The notes below the pieces were generated by a model. That model had not been told where the DNA came from. It saw only the letters and a program-made list of their open reading frames with translations, and did not search any database. Made by a program: the position numbers and the translations under genes. Shown one piece after another: positions 4,852 to 11,507 of a DNA stretch of 11,507 bases (its first letter is position 1; the number at the start of each line of letters is the position of its first letter). Origin of the DNA: an uncultured Subdoligranulum sp. (GTDB taxonomy: Bacteria; Bacillota; Clostridia; Oscillospirales; Ruminococcaceae); contig CAJFFY010000050.1 of the NCBI GenBank assembly GCA_904374465.1, positions 1 through 11,507 on the forward strand, in the 5' to 3' direction.

Positions 4852-7800
4852 TCAGACGGTTCTGGCGCCCTGATACTTTTCGGGGTGGCGCTTTTCATCC
4901 CGCGCACGCAGGATGCTGAGCACGACCACCGCCGCAAAGAGCAGGCCGGTGATGACAATGGCCACGGCGCAGCCCATCTCCCAGGGGGCCAGGGAGTAGG
5001 TGATGGTGGAGCCGGGGGCCATGCCGTTCATGGCGTTGGAGTTGGCCACCATGTAGCACATCTCATGGGTGGCTTTTTGCAGATAGGTCACGGTGGTGGC
5101 GCTGGGGTTGGTCTGGTCCACAAAATCCTTGCGGTTGGACTGCAGGCAGGCCGTGCCGCCGTTGCGGATCATCTGGTCGGGGTACATGAAGTCGTGGAGG
5201 GCGTAGTCGGTAAGTGCGGTGCCGGTAAAGCCCCATTCATCCCGCAGGACGGTCTGGAGCAGGGCATGGTTGCCGCCGGACCAGGTGTTGCCCACGCAGC
5301 AGAAAGCGGTCATAACGCCGGTGGCGCAGCGGAAATCTTCCACCACCTGTTCGTTGCCTTCGCTGTCCAGATAGTGCAGGTCGGTGGTAGCCTCCTTGAT
5401 GGCGATCTCAAAAGCCTTGAGGTAGATCTCACGGATGGTCTGCTCCGAAGCCCAGGTCATGAGCATCCATTCGTCGTTCTGGTAGCGGTCCAGGCTTTCG
5501 TCCATGTGCATACCGCAGCACCAGGACCGGCAGAAGGCCTCCTGCTCATTCATGGCAAAGTGCTTGATGTAGGTGAAGATGCCGTACTCGGCAGCACCGG
5601 AGATCTCGCTGGCGGCCAGTTTGCCGGCCAGGAAGGGGTCCTCAGAGAAATACTCGAAGTTACGGCCGCCGAACGCGGTGCGGTGGGTGTTCAGGCCGGG
5701 GGCGTACCAGCCGGTCATGCCGTTGACGGAACCTTCGGCGCCCACGTTCTCGCCGATCTCCTCCAGCAGGTCCTGGTTCCAGGTACAGGCCAGCAGCGCC
5801 TCGCAGGGGAACGCTGTCATGTAGTAGGTATCGATCTTCTCGTTTTCCTCGCCCAGGGCCTGATGACGGAAGGCTTGCGGGCCGTCGTTGTCCAGGGTGG
5901 TGGGCTTGCCGTACTCGGTAAAAGATTCGGTCTGGAAGCCGGCCTTGCCCAGCAGCAGGGCCATCTCGCCGGGGGTCCACTGTTCCACATAGGTCTGCCA
6001 CAGGGGATCGTCGAAGGAAAGGCCGCGCAGGTCGATGAGCTGCAGGCCGTTGTTCCGGCCGGTAGCAGGCATTTCCACATCCTCATCGTGGAGGGCAACG
6101 GCTTCCTTGGTGCTGTAGTTGTTGTCGTCCAGAATGGCTTTCAATTCTTGGGGCATGACGGTATCCTCGGCGGTGGGGGCCGTGGGCCAGGAGGCTGCAA
6201 ATCCGTCGGCCCGGTTCATGGTGGCGTCGCCGTTGGCAACTTTCAGGTTGTTGCCGGTCATTTCCCGAGTGAAAGCGTTGGTGGCGGTGGTCATATCGCT
6301 GTCGCGCTTGCCGTCGTGCTCGTCGTTATAAATGCGGGTGGTGGAAATGGCATCCGCCGCCGCGTAGGTCACGGCGTTGGCGCCCGCCGCAGCCTTGGAA
6401 TCCGCCGGGGTGGCGTAGGCCCAGGCGTGGGAGCCGTAGACCGTGCCGTCCACAGTGCCCAGGTAGAAGGTATAGTCGCCCGCATCCAGCACATAGCACT
6501 GGTTGACGGTATCGTCGTAGGAGGCAATGTCCTCCTCGTCCACCGTCAGGGTCAGCGTCTGGCTGGCGCCGGGGTCCAGGGTTTCGGTCTTGTCAAAGGC
6601 GCAGAGAACGACTTTGGATTTCTCGATGCCGCCGGCGGTGTAGGGGGCTTCCACATACAGTTCCACCACGTCCTTGCCGGCCACCGAGCCGGTGTTTTTC
6701 ACCGTCACAGTAAAGGTGAAGGTGCCGTCGGCGTAGGAGGTATCGGTGATCTCCTGAGTGAAGGTGGTGTAGGAAAGGCCGTAGCCGAAGGGATAGATGA
6801 CACCGTTTTCCCGGTTGTAGTAGGGGTCGGTGACACCTTCCGACAGCTGGGTGGAGGTAAAGTAGCCATCGGCGGCCGCTGTCTCATAGAAGCGGTAGCC
6901 CATGTAGATGCCTTCCTCGTAGCCCACGAAGAGAATGGGCCGTTCCGAAGTGCTGCCGTCGGCATCGGTGTAGGCGATGGTGGTATCGTACTGGTTGGGG
7001 AACTGGGCGTCGGGGTCATAGTAGACGTCGCTGCCGAAGTTTTCCATGGCGGGGCTGGCCAGCAGGTCGGCGGCGTAGGTATCCGCCAGACGGCCCGAGG
7101 GATTCACCGTGCCGTTGAGCACATCCCCGATGGCGTAGAAGCCCTGCTTGCCGGGGCCGCCCACAAACAGGATGGCGTCCACCTGGTCGTCGTCCTGGAG
7201 CTCGCCCAGTTCCATAGTGTTGTTGGCGTTGATGATGACGATGACCTTGCCGTTCTCCCCGCGCAGTTCCTTGGCCTTGGCCAGCACGGCTTCTTCCTCA
7301 TCAGTCAGTTCCAGATAGTGCTTGTCGGGGTTGACACCGTAGGCGTTGACGCTGCCCCCTTCTTTGGTCATCTCGGTGGGGCAGTCGTGGTATTCACCGC
7401 CCCCGCGGCCGATCCAGACGATCTGGGTGGTGTTGGCCGCCGCATCGGACTGGGCGCAGGCTTCGGCCACCAGCTGGGCATTCAGTTCCGGCACGTCCCA
7501 GGCGGCCTGGTAGGTCTTGCTTACCGAGGGGCGGGCCGGGGCGGTGTTTTTATCCTCGTCGGTATAGTAGCCGTTGGCCTTGGTGACCATCCACTCGGTG
7601 TAGTGCTGGTTGGACCAATCCAGATAGTAATTTTCCAGCTCAGTGTTGATGTTGATACCTGCGGCAGCCAGGGCCTCCTTGGGGGAAACCAGGCCGTCGG
7701 ACCCCACGGCGCCGGACCCGGAACCGCCGGTGCTGGGATAGTAGAAGGACCAGCCCAGGGCGTTGACGGTAATGGGGTTGGATTCGGACAGGGGGGCGCC

Positions 7801-8130
7801 GCCGTTGGTCAGCGGCAGGGCGTTATTCTGGTTTTTCAGCAACACGATGCCTTCGGCTTCCGCCCGGCGTGCCAACTCGGCACCCTGGGCGGCGGTTTCT
7901 TCGGGGGTCATTCCGTCGGCATTGAGGTTGTAGTAATCGGTATCCCAGTTTTCGGTACCGGGGGCGGCGTTGATGGAGACCGACGCCTCCCCGAACACCG
8001 CATCCATAACGGTACTCCAGTATTCCATCACGCAGGTGATAACAATGGAACTGGCCAGCAGTACCGCGGTGATGGGCAGAAAGATCGCCATGAACTTGCG
8101 GCTGCTCATTTTCTTTTTTGCATCCGTCAT
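4852..8130 (-). CDS. Membrane-anchored GH3 glycosidase with inverted domain order
   Basis: This is a 1092-residue protein. A basic N-terminus (KKKMSSRK) leads into a membrane span at about 13-36. A second span at about 1051-1074 is followed by basic RARDEKRHPEK. Both ends should thus be cytosolic, leaving the large middle outside. GH3 domains come in reversed order. The alpha/beta sandwich (about 85-360) includes AEGIVLLKNQNNALPL and a likely acid/base Glu 246 in GGGEYHD. The FnIII-like domain spans about 465-560. The TIM barrel (about 700-1000) has DNDGPQAFR, the GRNFEYFSEDP segment (822-832), KHFA (856-859) and likely nucleophile Asp 975 in LTDYA, where TDY replaces the usual S/TDW. Permuted GH3 enzymes are known, for example in Ruminococcus albus. 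The ATG at 8130 has AGGAG and GGAGA upstream. It probably trims beta-glucosides outside the membrane, ahead of the cytosolic GH3 gene. Confidence 0.9.
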   Translation of the reverse strand: MTDAKKKMSSRKFMAIFLPITAVLLASSIVITCVMEYWSTVMDAVFGEASVSINAAPGTENWDTDYYNLNADGMTPEETAAQGAELARRAEAEGIVLLKNQNNALPLTNGGAPLSESNPITVNALGWSFYYPSTGGSGSGAVGSDGLVSPKEALAAAGININTELENYYLDWSNQHYTEWMVTKANGYYTDEDKNTAPARPSVSKTYQAAWDVPELNAQLVAEACAQSDAAANTTQIVWIGRGGGEYHDCPTEMTKEGGSVNAYGVNPDKHYLELTDEEEAVLAKAKELRGENGKVIVIINANNTMELGELQDDDQVDAILFVGGPGKQGFYAIGDVLNGTVNPSGRLADTYAADLLASPAMENFGSDVYYDPDAQFPNQYDTTIAYTDADGSTSERPILFVGYEEGIYMGYRFYETAAADGYFTSTQLSEGVTDPYYNRENGVIYPFGYGLSYTTFTQEITDTSYADGTFTFTVTVKNTGSVAGKDVVELYVEAPYTAGGIEKSKVVLCAFDKTETLDPGASQTLTLTVDEEDIASYDDTVNQCYVLDAGDYTFYLGTVDGTVYGSHAWAYATPADSKAAAGANAVTYAAADAISTTRIYNDEHDGKRDSDMTTATNAFTREMTGNNLKVANGDATMNRADGFAASWPTAPTAEDTVMPQELKAILDDNNYSTKEAVALHDEDVEMPATGRNNGLQLIDLRGLSFDDPLWQTYVEQWTPGEMALLLGKAGFQTESFTEYGKPTTLDNDGPQAFRHQALGEENEKIDTYYMTAFPCEALLACTWNQDLLEEIGENVGAEGSVNGMTGWYAPGLNTHRTAFGGRNFEYFSEDPFLAGKLAASEISGAAEYGIFTYIKHFAMNEQEAFCRSWCCGMHMDESLDRYQNDEWMLMTWASEQTIREIYLKAFEIAIKEATTDLHYLDSEGNEQVVEDFRCATGVMTAFCCVGNTWSGGNHALLQTVLRDEWGFTGTALTDYALHDFMYPDQMIRNGGTACLQSNRKDFVDQTNPSATTVTYLQKATHEMCYMVANSNAMNGMAPGSTITYSLAPWEMGCAVAIVITGLLFAAVVVLSILRARDEKRHPEKYQGARTV

Positions 8131-8161
8131 TGTCTCCTACTCCTTCTTGTGCAGCAGTGGT

Positions 8162-8219
8162 GCGCCCGTGCAGTGGGCGGGCGCGGGACTCTTCTTCGGG
8201 GAGCGCCGCGGTCGCTCCC
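8162..8219 (-). promoter_or_regulatory. Structured 5' leader of the anchored GH3 gene
   Basis: Two perfect 7-bp hairpins lie between the predicted transcription start (near 8226) and the ribosome binding site. One pairs 8199-8205 with 8213-8219, the other pairs 8162-8168 with 8178-8184. They could stabilise the message or regulate it. No known riboswitch class is recognised. Confidence 0.4.
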
Positions 8220-8232
8220 TTTCGTTGTCCAC

Positions 8233-8261
8233 ACTCTACCACATTCCCCAAAAGAATAAAA
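8233..8261 (-). promoter_or_regulatory. Promoter of the glycosidase operon
   Basis: On the minus strand an extended -10, TGG followed by TAGAGT (8233-8241), stands 17 bases after a weak -35, TTTTAT (8256-8261). Transcription would start near 8226, about 95 bases before the ATG at 8130. The weak -35 suggests dependence on an activator. The surrounding 8250-8310 stretch is rich in A and T runs. Confidence 0.5.
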
Positions 8262-8301
8262 CATCCGTTTCTTTTTTTGTTGTTTTCGCTACACGGTTTG
8301 C

Positions 8302-8334
8302 AAAAAAAGCACCCGGCCGCCGCGGCAGCTGGGC
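8302..8334 (-). terminator. Terminator of the two-component operon
   Basis: On the minus strand, 12 bases after the kinase stop, a GC-rich stem with one mismatch (8309-8334) is followed by seven T residues (8302-8308). It separates the regulator operon from the glycosidase promoter. Confidence 0.65.
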
Positions 8335-8345
8335 AAAAAAGGATT

Positions 8346-9692
8346 TCAGGACGCGGCGGCGGAGCCGGGCAGGATGACGTCCAGGCAGAACAGGTGGTCT
8401 TTGGCGTGCACCGACATCTCGCCGCCGTACTTTTCGGCTGTCATCTGGATGCTGCGCAGCCCGAAGCCGTGGTAGCTCTTGTTTTCTTTGGTGGTGCGGG
8501 GCAAGTCCGCGCCGCCTTCCCTGTCGGGGCCTTCGTAGTAATTTTCCACATGGATGGCCACCAGCTTGCCCTGCCCTTTCACCGACAGATGCAAAAACCG
8601 CTTGTCCGGGTCGGGCAGCGTCTGCAGGTACTCGATGCCATTCTCGGTGGCGTTGCCAAACAGGGTGTACAGGTCTGCGGGATCCATGTGGTTCAGCCGG
8701 GCACCGTCGGCAATATAGGTGAAGGTGATCTGTTTGGACTGGCACACCATGCTCTTTTCGGTAAGCACCAGGTCCAGGGACTCGTTACCGGTGCGCACGA
8801 TGGTATCGTACCGGTTGACGGCCTCCTCCATGCCCCGCAGGGCGTTTTCATCCACCACCTTGCGCAGCAGCCCCAGCTGGTGTTTCAGGTCGTGGTGCTT
8901 GATGTTCAAAAGCTCCATGCTCTCTTTGCGGATACGGTACTGCTCCTCTTTCTGGGCCAGCATCTGCTGCAGGCGGTCCTTGTCCTGTTCCAGCTGCCTG
9001 CGGGAAAGCACACCGAACTGCAAAAAGAGAATCAGCACACAGCAAAGCAGATTGTAGAAGTTTTCCAGCGCCGCCGCGCCGGGGTCGCCGGTATGCAGCA
9101 CCGTGACCATGTGCAGCACAATGTTCACCGCAATGCCAAGCCCCGAAAAGGCGATAAGGGGTTTGCGCCCCAGGCTCAGGTCCTCGTTGCGGGTCATCCG
9201 CCGGTTGAGGAAGTAGCCGAAATACCAGTAAACGAGGAAATAACAGTCGGCATAGGCCAGGATGGTCAGTGGATTGAGGCCCTGCTGCACGGTGGCTTCG
9301 CCGTAGGGGTTCAGGGCGGTGCCCATCCGGGCCAGCAGCCCGGTGAGGTCCAGCCCGGTGACGATCATGTTGTACACCACAAAGGCGATATGCTGCACCG
9401 AGTAGGCCGCGACACCGCAGAACAGGATGTTCCACCAGCTTTCGTCAAAGCAGACCTTGCAGCCTATCAGCGTGACGAAAAACAGGGTGAAAAACAACAC
9501 CGAATTGGAAACCACCGTGTACGGCCCCAGCGGATAGAGGACCGATACGGCCAGGCACCCCGCCGTGCAGGCAGCCAGCCGCAGCCAGAACCACGGGCGG
9601 CGGCGCAGTTTGTGGCAGAAGATGGCTTCGGCCACCAGAAGTTCCACCATAAAAAGGACCTTGTACCCGGAAAGTTGAGTCAGCTGCAGCAT
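8346..9692 (-). CDS. Sensor histidine kinase, GHKL/AgrC-like (HPK10 type)
   Basis: This 448-residue protein has a membrane half and a cytosolic kinase half. Hydrophobic spans lie near residues 8-26, 36-54, 60-78, 87-110, 144-163, 178-200 and 211-228. A coiled-coil-like stretch (232-262) links to the kinase core. The phospho-acceptor is probably His 267 in KHHDLKHQ. The ATPase part has the N box LFGNATENGIE (344-354), where Gly-Asn replaces the usual Asp-Asn, and the G box HGFGLRSI (408-415). This plan matches AgrC/ComD-type peptide or small-signal sensors paired with LytTR regulators. The ATG at 9692 has GGAGGG seven bases upstream, lying within the regulator gene, whose stop is only one base away, so the pair is translationally coupled. 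The frame extends upstream to 9863, but only by overlapping the regulator. No AgrD-like peptide gene is seen nearby, so the signal is unknown. Confidence 0.9.
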   Translation of the reverse strand: MLQLTQLSGYKVLFMVELLVAEAIFCHKLRRRPWFWLRLAACTAGCLAVSVLYPLGPYTVVSNSVLFFTLFFVTLIGCKVCFDESWWNILFCGVAAYSVQHIAFVVYNMIVTGLDLTGLLARMGTALNPYGEATVQQGLNPLTILAYADCYFLVYWYFGYFLNRRMTRNEDLSLGRKPLIAFSGLGIAVNIVLHMVTVLHTGDPGAAALENFYNLLCCVLILFLQFGVLSRRQLEQDKDRLQQMLAQKEEQYRIRKESMELLNIKHHDLKHQLGLLRKVVDENALRGMEEAVNRYDTIVRTGNESLDLVLTEKSMVCQSKQITFTYIADGARLNHMDPADLYTLFGNATENGIEYLQTLPDPDKRFLHLSVKGQGKLVAIHVENYYEGPDREGGADLPRTTKENKSYHGFGLRSIQMTAEKYGGEMSVHAKDHLFCLDVILPGSAAAS

Positions 9693-9693
9693 C

Positions 9694-10398
9694 TCACTGC
9701 CCTCCGAAAAATTCCGACATCTGCTGTAAAAACGCCTTGCGGCGGGTACGGCTGATGAGCAGCCGGTCGCCGCCCACCACCACATCGCTGCCTTCCACCC
9801 CGCGGACGTACCGCAAATTGACCAGATATCCGTTGTTGCAGCGGGCAAAGGGCTGGCCCACAAGCTGTTCTTCCAGTTTTTTCAGGCTGCCGGTGGTGTC
9901 AAAGACACCATCCTCGGTGTGGAAAATGGTGTGGTGGTTGAACATTTCAATGTAGTGTACCCGGGCGGAATCCAGGCGGTAGGTGCCATCCTTGGTGTGC
10001 AGCACCAGCGGCGTGCCCTGCTCGGTCTGCAAACGGCCGCGGGCTTTTGTCAGCGAGGCCGCCAGCCGGTAATAACTCACTGGCTTGAGGATGAAATCCA
10101 TGGCGTCCACCGCATATCCCTCAATGGCAAACTGGGCCATGTTGGTGATGAAAATCAGCACCAGCCTGCGGTTGTGTTCCCGCAGCTGGCGTGCCACTGC
10201 CATACCGTCCAGCCCCGGCATCTGGATATCCAGCAGCACGATGTCAAACCCGCCGGGGTCCTGACGCAAAAACTCCTGCGTGTCCCCGAACGGCGCAATG
10301 CTCAGTTCCACACTGTTTTCCCGCTCATAGCGATGCAGGCAGTCTTCCAGCAAAGTGCGCTGTTCCCGTTCGTCGTCCACCACCGCGATCCGCAGCAT
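9694..10398 (-). CDS. LytTR-family response regulator (AgrA/LytR-like)
   Basis: This 234-residue protein has an N-terminal receiver domain (1-120) with the acidic pocket VVDDE (6-10), phosphorylation site Asp 57 in LLDIQMPG, and Lys 105 in FILKP. A C-terminal LytTR DNA-binding domain follows (about 130-230), with typical IEMFNHHTIFHTEDG, FARCNNGYLVNLRYV and LLISRTRRKAF segments. Such regulators bind paired repeats upstream of target genes after phosphorylation by their partner kinase, here the next gene. I chose the ATG at 10398, where the message reads GGGGAGGG nine bases upstream and the receiver domain starts immediately. The frame continues to 10785 but has no matching domain there. The glycosidase operon directly downstream is the most obvious candidate target, but I did not find a convincing LytTR repeat pair in its promoter. 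Confidence 0.93.
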   Translation of the reverse strand: MLRIAVVDDEREQRTLLEDCLHRYERENSVELSIAPFGDTQEFLRQDPGGFDIVLLDIQMPGLDGMAVARQLREHNRRLVLIFITNMAQFAIEGYAVDAMDFILKPVSYYRLAASLTKARGRLQTEQGTPLVLHTKDGTYRLDSARVHYIEMFNHHTIFHTEDGVFDTTGSLKKLEEQLVGQPFARCNNGYLVNLRYVRGVEGSDVVVGGDRLLISRTRRKAFLQQMSEFFGGQ

Positions 10399-10443
10399 AC
10401 CGCAACCCTCCCCTTGGGTCGGAGTCAAAGCTTTGTGTACTAT

Positions 10444-10472
10444 ATTGTAACAGAAATCAGAAGCGGCGGCAA
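10444..10472 (-). promoter_or_regulatory. Promoter of the two-component operon
   Basis: On the minus strand TTGCCG (10467-10472) lies 17 bases before TACAAT (10444-10449). This gives a good sigma-A promoter starting near 10437, about 39 bases before the ATG at 10398. A second possible -10, TATAGT, lies at 10439-10444. Confidence 0.6.
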
Positions 10473-10539
10473 TGTACCCCGCCGGGCCCCGGTGCCGGAT
10501 TTCCAAATTCCGGAAAAAATTCTGGGCCGGTTCTGCCGC

Positions 10540-10568
10540 TTGTTTCTTTCCGTCCGGCCCTGTATAAT
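10540..10568 (+). promoter_or_regulatory. Promoter of the RpiR-family regulator
   Basis: TTGTTT (10540-10545) lies 17 bases before a perfect TATAAT (10563-10568). Transcription would start near 10575. AAAGGAG at 10587-10593 then stands seven bases before the ATG at 10601. An imperfect palindrome, CCGGATTT with AATTCCGG (about 10496-10514), lies between this promoter and the divergent one and could be an operator. Confidence 0.75.
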
Positions 10569-10600
10569 CAAAGGAAAGTCCGCAGGAAAGGAGATGCCCC

Positions 10601-11386
10601 ATGCAGTACGGAAAACTGCTGGCGGTGCTGCTGAGCACAGCCGCCAGCGAACGGCCCGATTCCCTGGACCAGCGCATTGCCCAGTACATCATGGACCATC
10701 TGGGAGACGCCGAAGCCATCACCATGAAGCGCATCGAACAGAGCTGCCATGTGGGCAATGCGTCCATCTCCCGCTTTTGCCGCAAAATCGGCCTGAGGGA
10801 TTTTTTTGAACTGCGGGAACTGGTGGGCGACGTGCCTTTTCAAGCCAGTGCCGACATCGCCGACACCTTTGCCGGGCGGATGGCCGCCCACCGGGATTCC
10901 ATCCTGAACGGTCTGGATATGGTCGTCCGTTCGCTGTCCGAGGCGGCGGTCTGTGCCCTTTGCACCGACATCCACCGCTACAGCCGGGTGGCGGTGTTCG
11001 GCATCCTGAAATCCGAGGCGGCGGCCCTGGTGATGCAAAGCGAGATGGCCGCCCTGGGCAAAAATGTATTTACCGTGGTATCCCATGTACAGCAGCGGGA
11101 ATGGCTGCGTACCGCCGGGCCGGAGGACCTGATTTTGCTGCTGAGCTACCGCGGCATCTATTTTGATTACCTGCAGGGAGATGACCTGGAAAAGCTGCTG
11201 GCCAGGCCCCGCGTCTGGCTGATCACCGGGTCCCGCACCACACCCCCGCCCGGCGTGGACGCCGTGCTGCGGTTTGCCAGCGACCTCACCCAGGAACACC
11301 ATCCCCATCAAATTGCCTTTGTGTGCAGCACTGTGGTGCGGGAGTATGCGCGGCTGTACGGCCTGCCGCCCCGGAAAACCCCATAA
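10601..11386 (+). CDS. MurR/RpiR-family transcriptional regulator
   Basis: This 261-residue protein has an N-terminal helix-turn-helix domain (about 1-75), with the recognition region HVGNASISRFCRKIGLRDFFEL at residues 50-71. A SIS sugar-phosphate-binding domain follows (about 128-255). RpiR proteins sense phosphosugars and usually control nearby sugar catabolism genes. The first SIS loop reads FGILKSEAA (133-141), where relatives usually show a glycine/serine-rich GxGxS. Only LLSYRG (180-185) resembles the second, serine-bearing loop. The ligand may therefore be unusual, or binding may be weak. A strong promoter and ribosome binding site support the start. The gene diverges from the two-component operon and may control it, the glycosidases, or genes outside the window. 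Its downstream terminator appears to be broken by an insertion sequence. Confidence 0.9.
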   Translation: MQYGKLLAVLLSTAASERPDSLDQRIAQYIMDHLGDAEAITMKRIEQSCHVGNASISRFCRKIGLRDFFELRELVGDVPFQASADIADTFAGRMAAHRDSILNGLDMVVRSLSEAAVCALCTDIHRYSRVAVFGILKSEAAALVMQSEMAALGKNVFTVVSHVQQREWLRTAGPEDLILLLSYRGIYFDYLQGDDLEKLLARPRVWLITGSRTTPPPGVDAVLRFASDLTQEHHPHQIAFVCSTVVREYARLYGLPPRKTP

Positions 11387-11409
11387 AAACAAAAAGCCCC
11401 TCTGCCGGC
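11387..11409 (+). terminator. Orphan left arm of a terminator hairpin
   Basis: After the RpiR stop the sequence reads AAACAAAAAGCCCCTCTGCC then GGC. This looks exactly like the A-rich run and left arm of a bidirectional terminator, but the matching right arm (GGCAGAGGGGC plus T run) is absent from the window. The probable IS end begins at 11410, so the right arm may lie on its far side. Confidence 0.4.
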
Positions 11410-11443
11410 TGAACCGAACCAGCAAAAACGGACAATAGACAAA

Positions 11444-11483
11444 ACGCCCCCTGTGTAGGAAAATAAACCTATACAGGGGGTGT
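11444..11483. repeat. Hairpin upstream of the probable transposase start
   Basis: A 16-bp stem with two G-U pairs (11444-11459 with 11468-11483) and an 8-base A-rich loop ends four bases before the ATG at 11488. It covers the only candidate ribosome binding site (GGGGGTG, 11476-11482). IS elements often carry such a structure, which blocks translation of transcripts entering from outside. Confidence 0.65.
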
Positions 11484-11487
11484 TCGT

Positions 11488-11507
11488 ATGTCACAAAGAA
11501 AATACAC
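11488..11507 (+). CDS. Probable transposase OrfA, first codons only
   Basis: The frame opens at ATG 11488 and reads MSQRKYT to the window edge. Short basic starts of this type (MSxRKYT/MSxRKFT) are common in IS3-family OrfA, a helix-turn-helix protein translated together with the OrfB integrase by frameshifting. Seven residues are not enough for a firm assignment. Confidence 0.35.

Larger units (their letters stand above)
11410..11507 (+). mobile_element. Left end of a probable insertion sequence (IS3-like)
   Basis: A TGAACCG start at 11410 resembles the TG-beginning ends of some IS3-family elements. It is followed by about 78 bases of leader, a hairpin just before an ATG, and a first-codon peptide MSQRKYT typical of IS3 OrfA starts. 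Only the first 98 bases are inside the window, so the family is a guess and the exact boundary is inferred from the broken terminator on its left. Confidence 0.4.

Noticed and set aside
4090..8259. 1389-codon open frame on the plus strand opposite the two GH3 genes
   Set aside because: It has low-complexity Gly/Val/His-rich translation with no domain. It is a mirror of the GC-rich codon use of the real minus-strand genes.
8260..8310. Possible LytTR binding repeats upstream of the glycosidase promoter
   Set aside because: The two AAAC(C)G-like words are 27 bp apart and match the LytTR consensus poorly.
10568..11494. 308-codon minus-strand frame opposite the RpiR gene
   Set aside because: The plus strand has a promoter, ribosome binding site and helix-turn-helix plus SIS domains. 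The minus-strand product has no recognisable features.
1..11507. CRISPR array, rRNA or a complete tRNA
   Set aside because: No regularly spaced repeats, rRNA motifs or complete cloverleaf could be found.

Overview
The window looks like a chromosome segment from a gut Clostridia bacterium of the Faecalibacterium/Gemmiger/Subdoligranulum type (Oscillospiraceae). The reasons are high-GC coding sequence with AT-rich intergenic DNA, strong AAGGAGG-type ribosome binding sites, glycoside hydrolase family 3 enzymes of Firmicutes type, an AgrC/AgrA-like two-component pair and a MurR/RpiR regulator. The genus is inferred from overall character, not from a marker gene.

Left part (1 to about 1677) is mobile or accessory DNA. 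It holds the C-terminal catalytic end of a tyrosine recombinase and a converging 65-residue ribbon-helix-helix protein, with a bidirectional terminator between them. A SLOG-family protein is divergent from the ribbon-helix-helix gene, across a control region full of inverted repeats. A 27-residue single-span membrane peptide follows, with its start codon inside a long RNA hairpin. Next comes the 3' half of a tRNA-Arg(CCG) with its own terminator, cut exactly at the anticodon loop, as expected of an integration scar. The rest of this part has no gene but carries a perfect 18-bp hairpin.

Middle part (1678 to 8345) is a leftward glycosidase cluster. Transcription probably starts near 8226. The first gene encodes a 1092-residue GH3 enzyme with inverted domain order and a membrane anchor at each end, which places the catalytic domains outside the cell. 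The second encodes a soluble GH3 enzyme in standard order with an extra C-terminal domain. The last encodes a GtrA-like four-span membrane protein, 3 bp behind the second. A plausible reading is that glucosides are trimmed outside the membrane and again in the cytosol. The role of the GtrA protein here is unknown.

Right part (8346 to 11507) is regulatory. A LytTR response regulator and a GHKL (AgrC-like) histidine kinase form a leftward operon that ends in a terminator just before the glycosidase promoter. A MurR/RpiR sugar-responsive regulator is transcribed the other way from a clear promoter. Shortly after it, what looks like the left end of an insertion sequence begins, apparently splitting the regulator's terminator. 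The last 20 bases are the first codons of a probable transposase.

No wholly new system can be proven here. The best leads are the SLOG/membrane-peptide module with its structured leader, the doubly anchored permuted GH3, and the tRNA integration scar.
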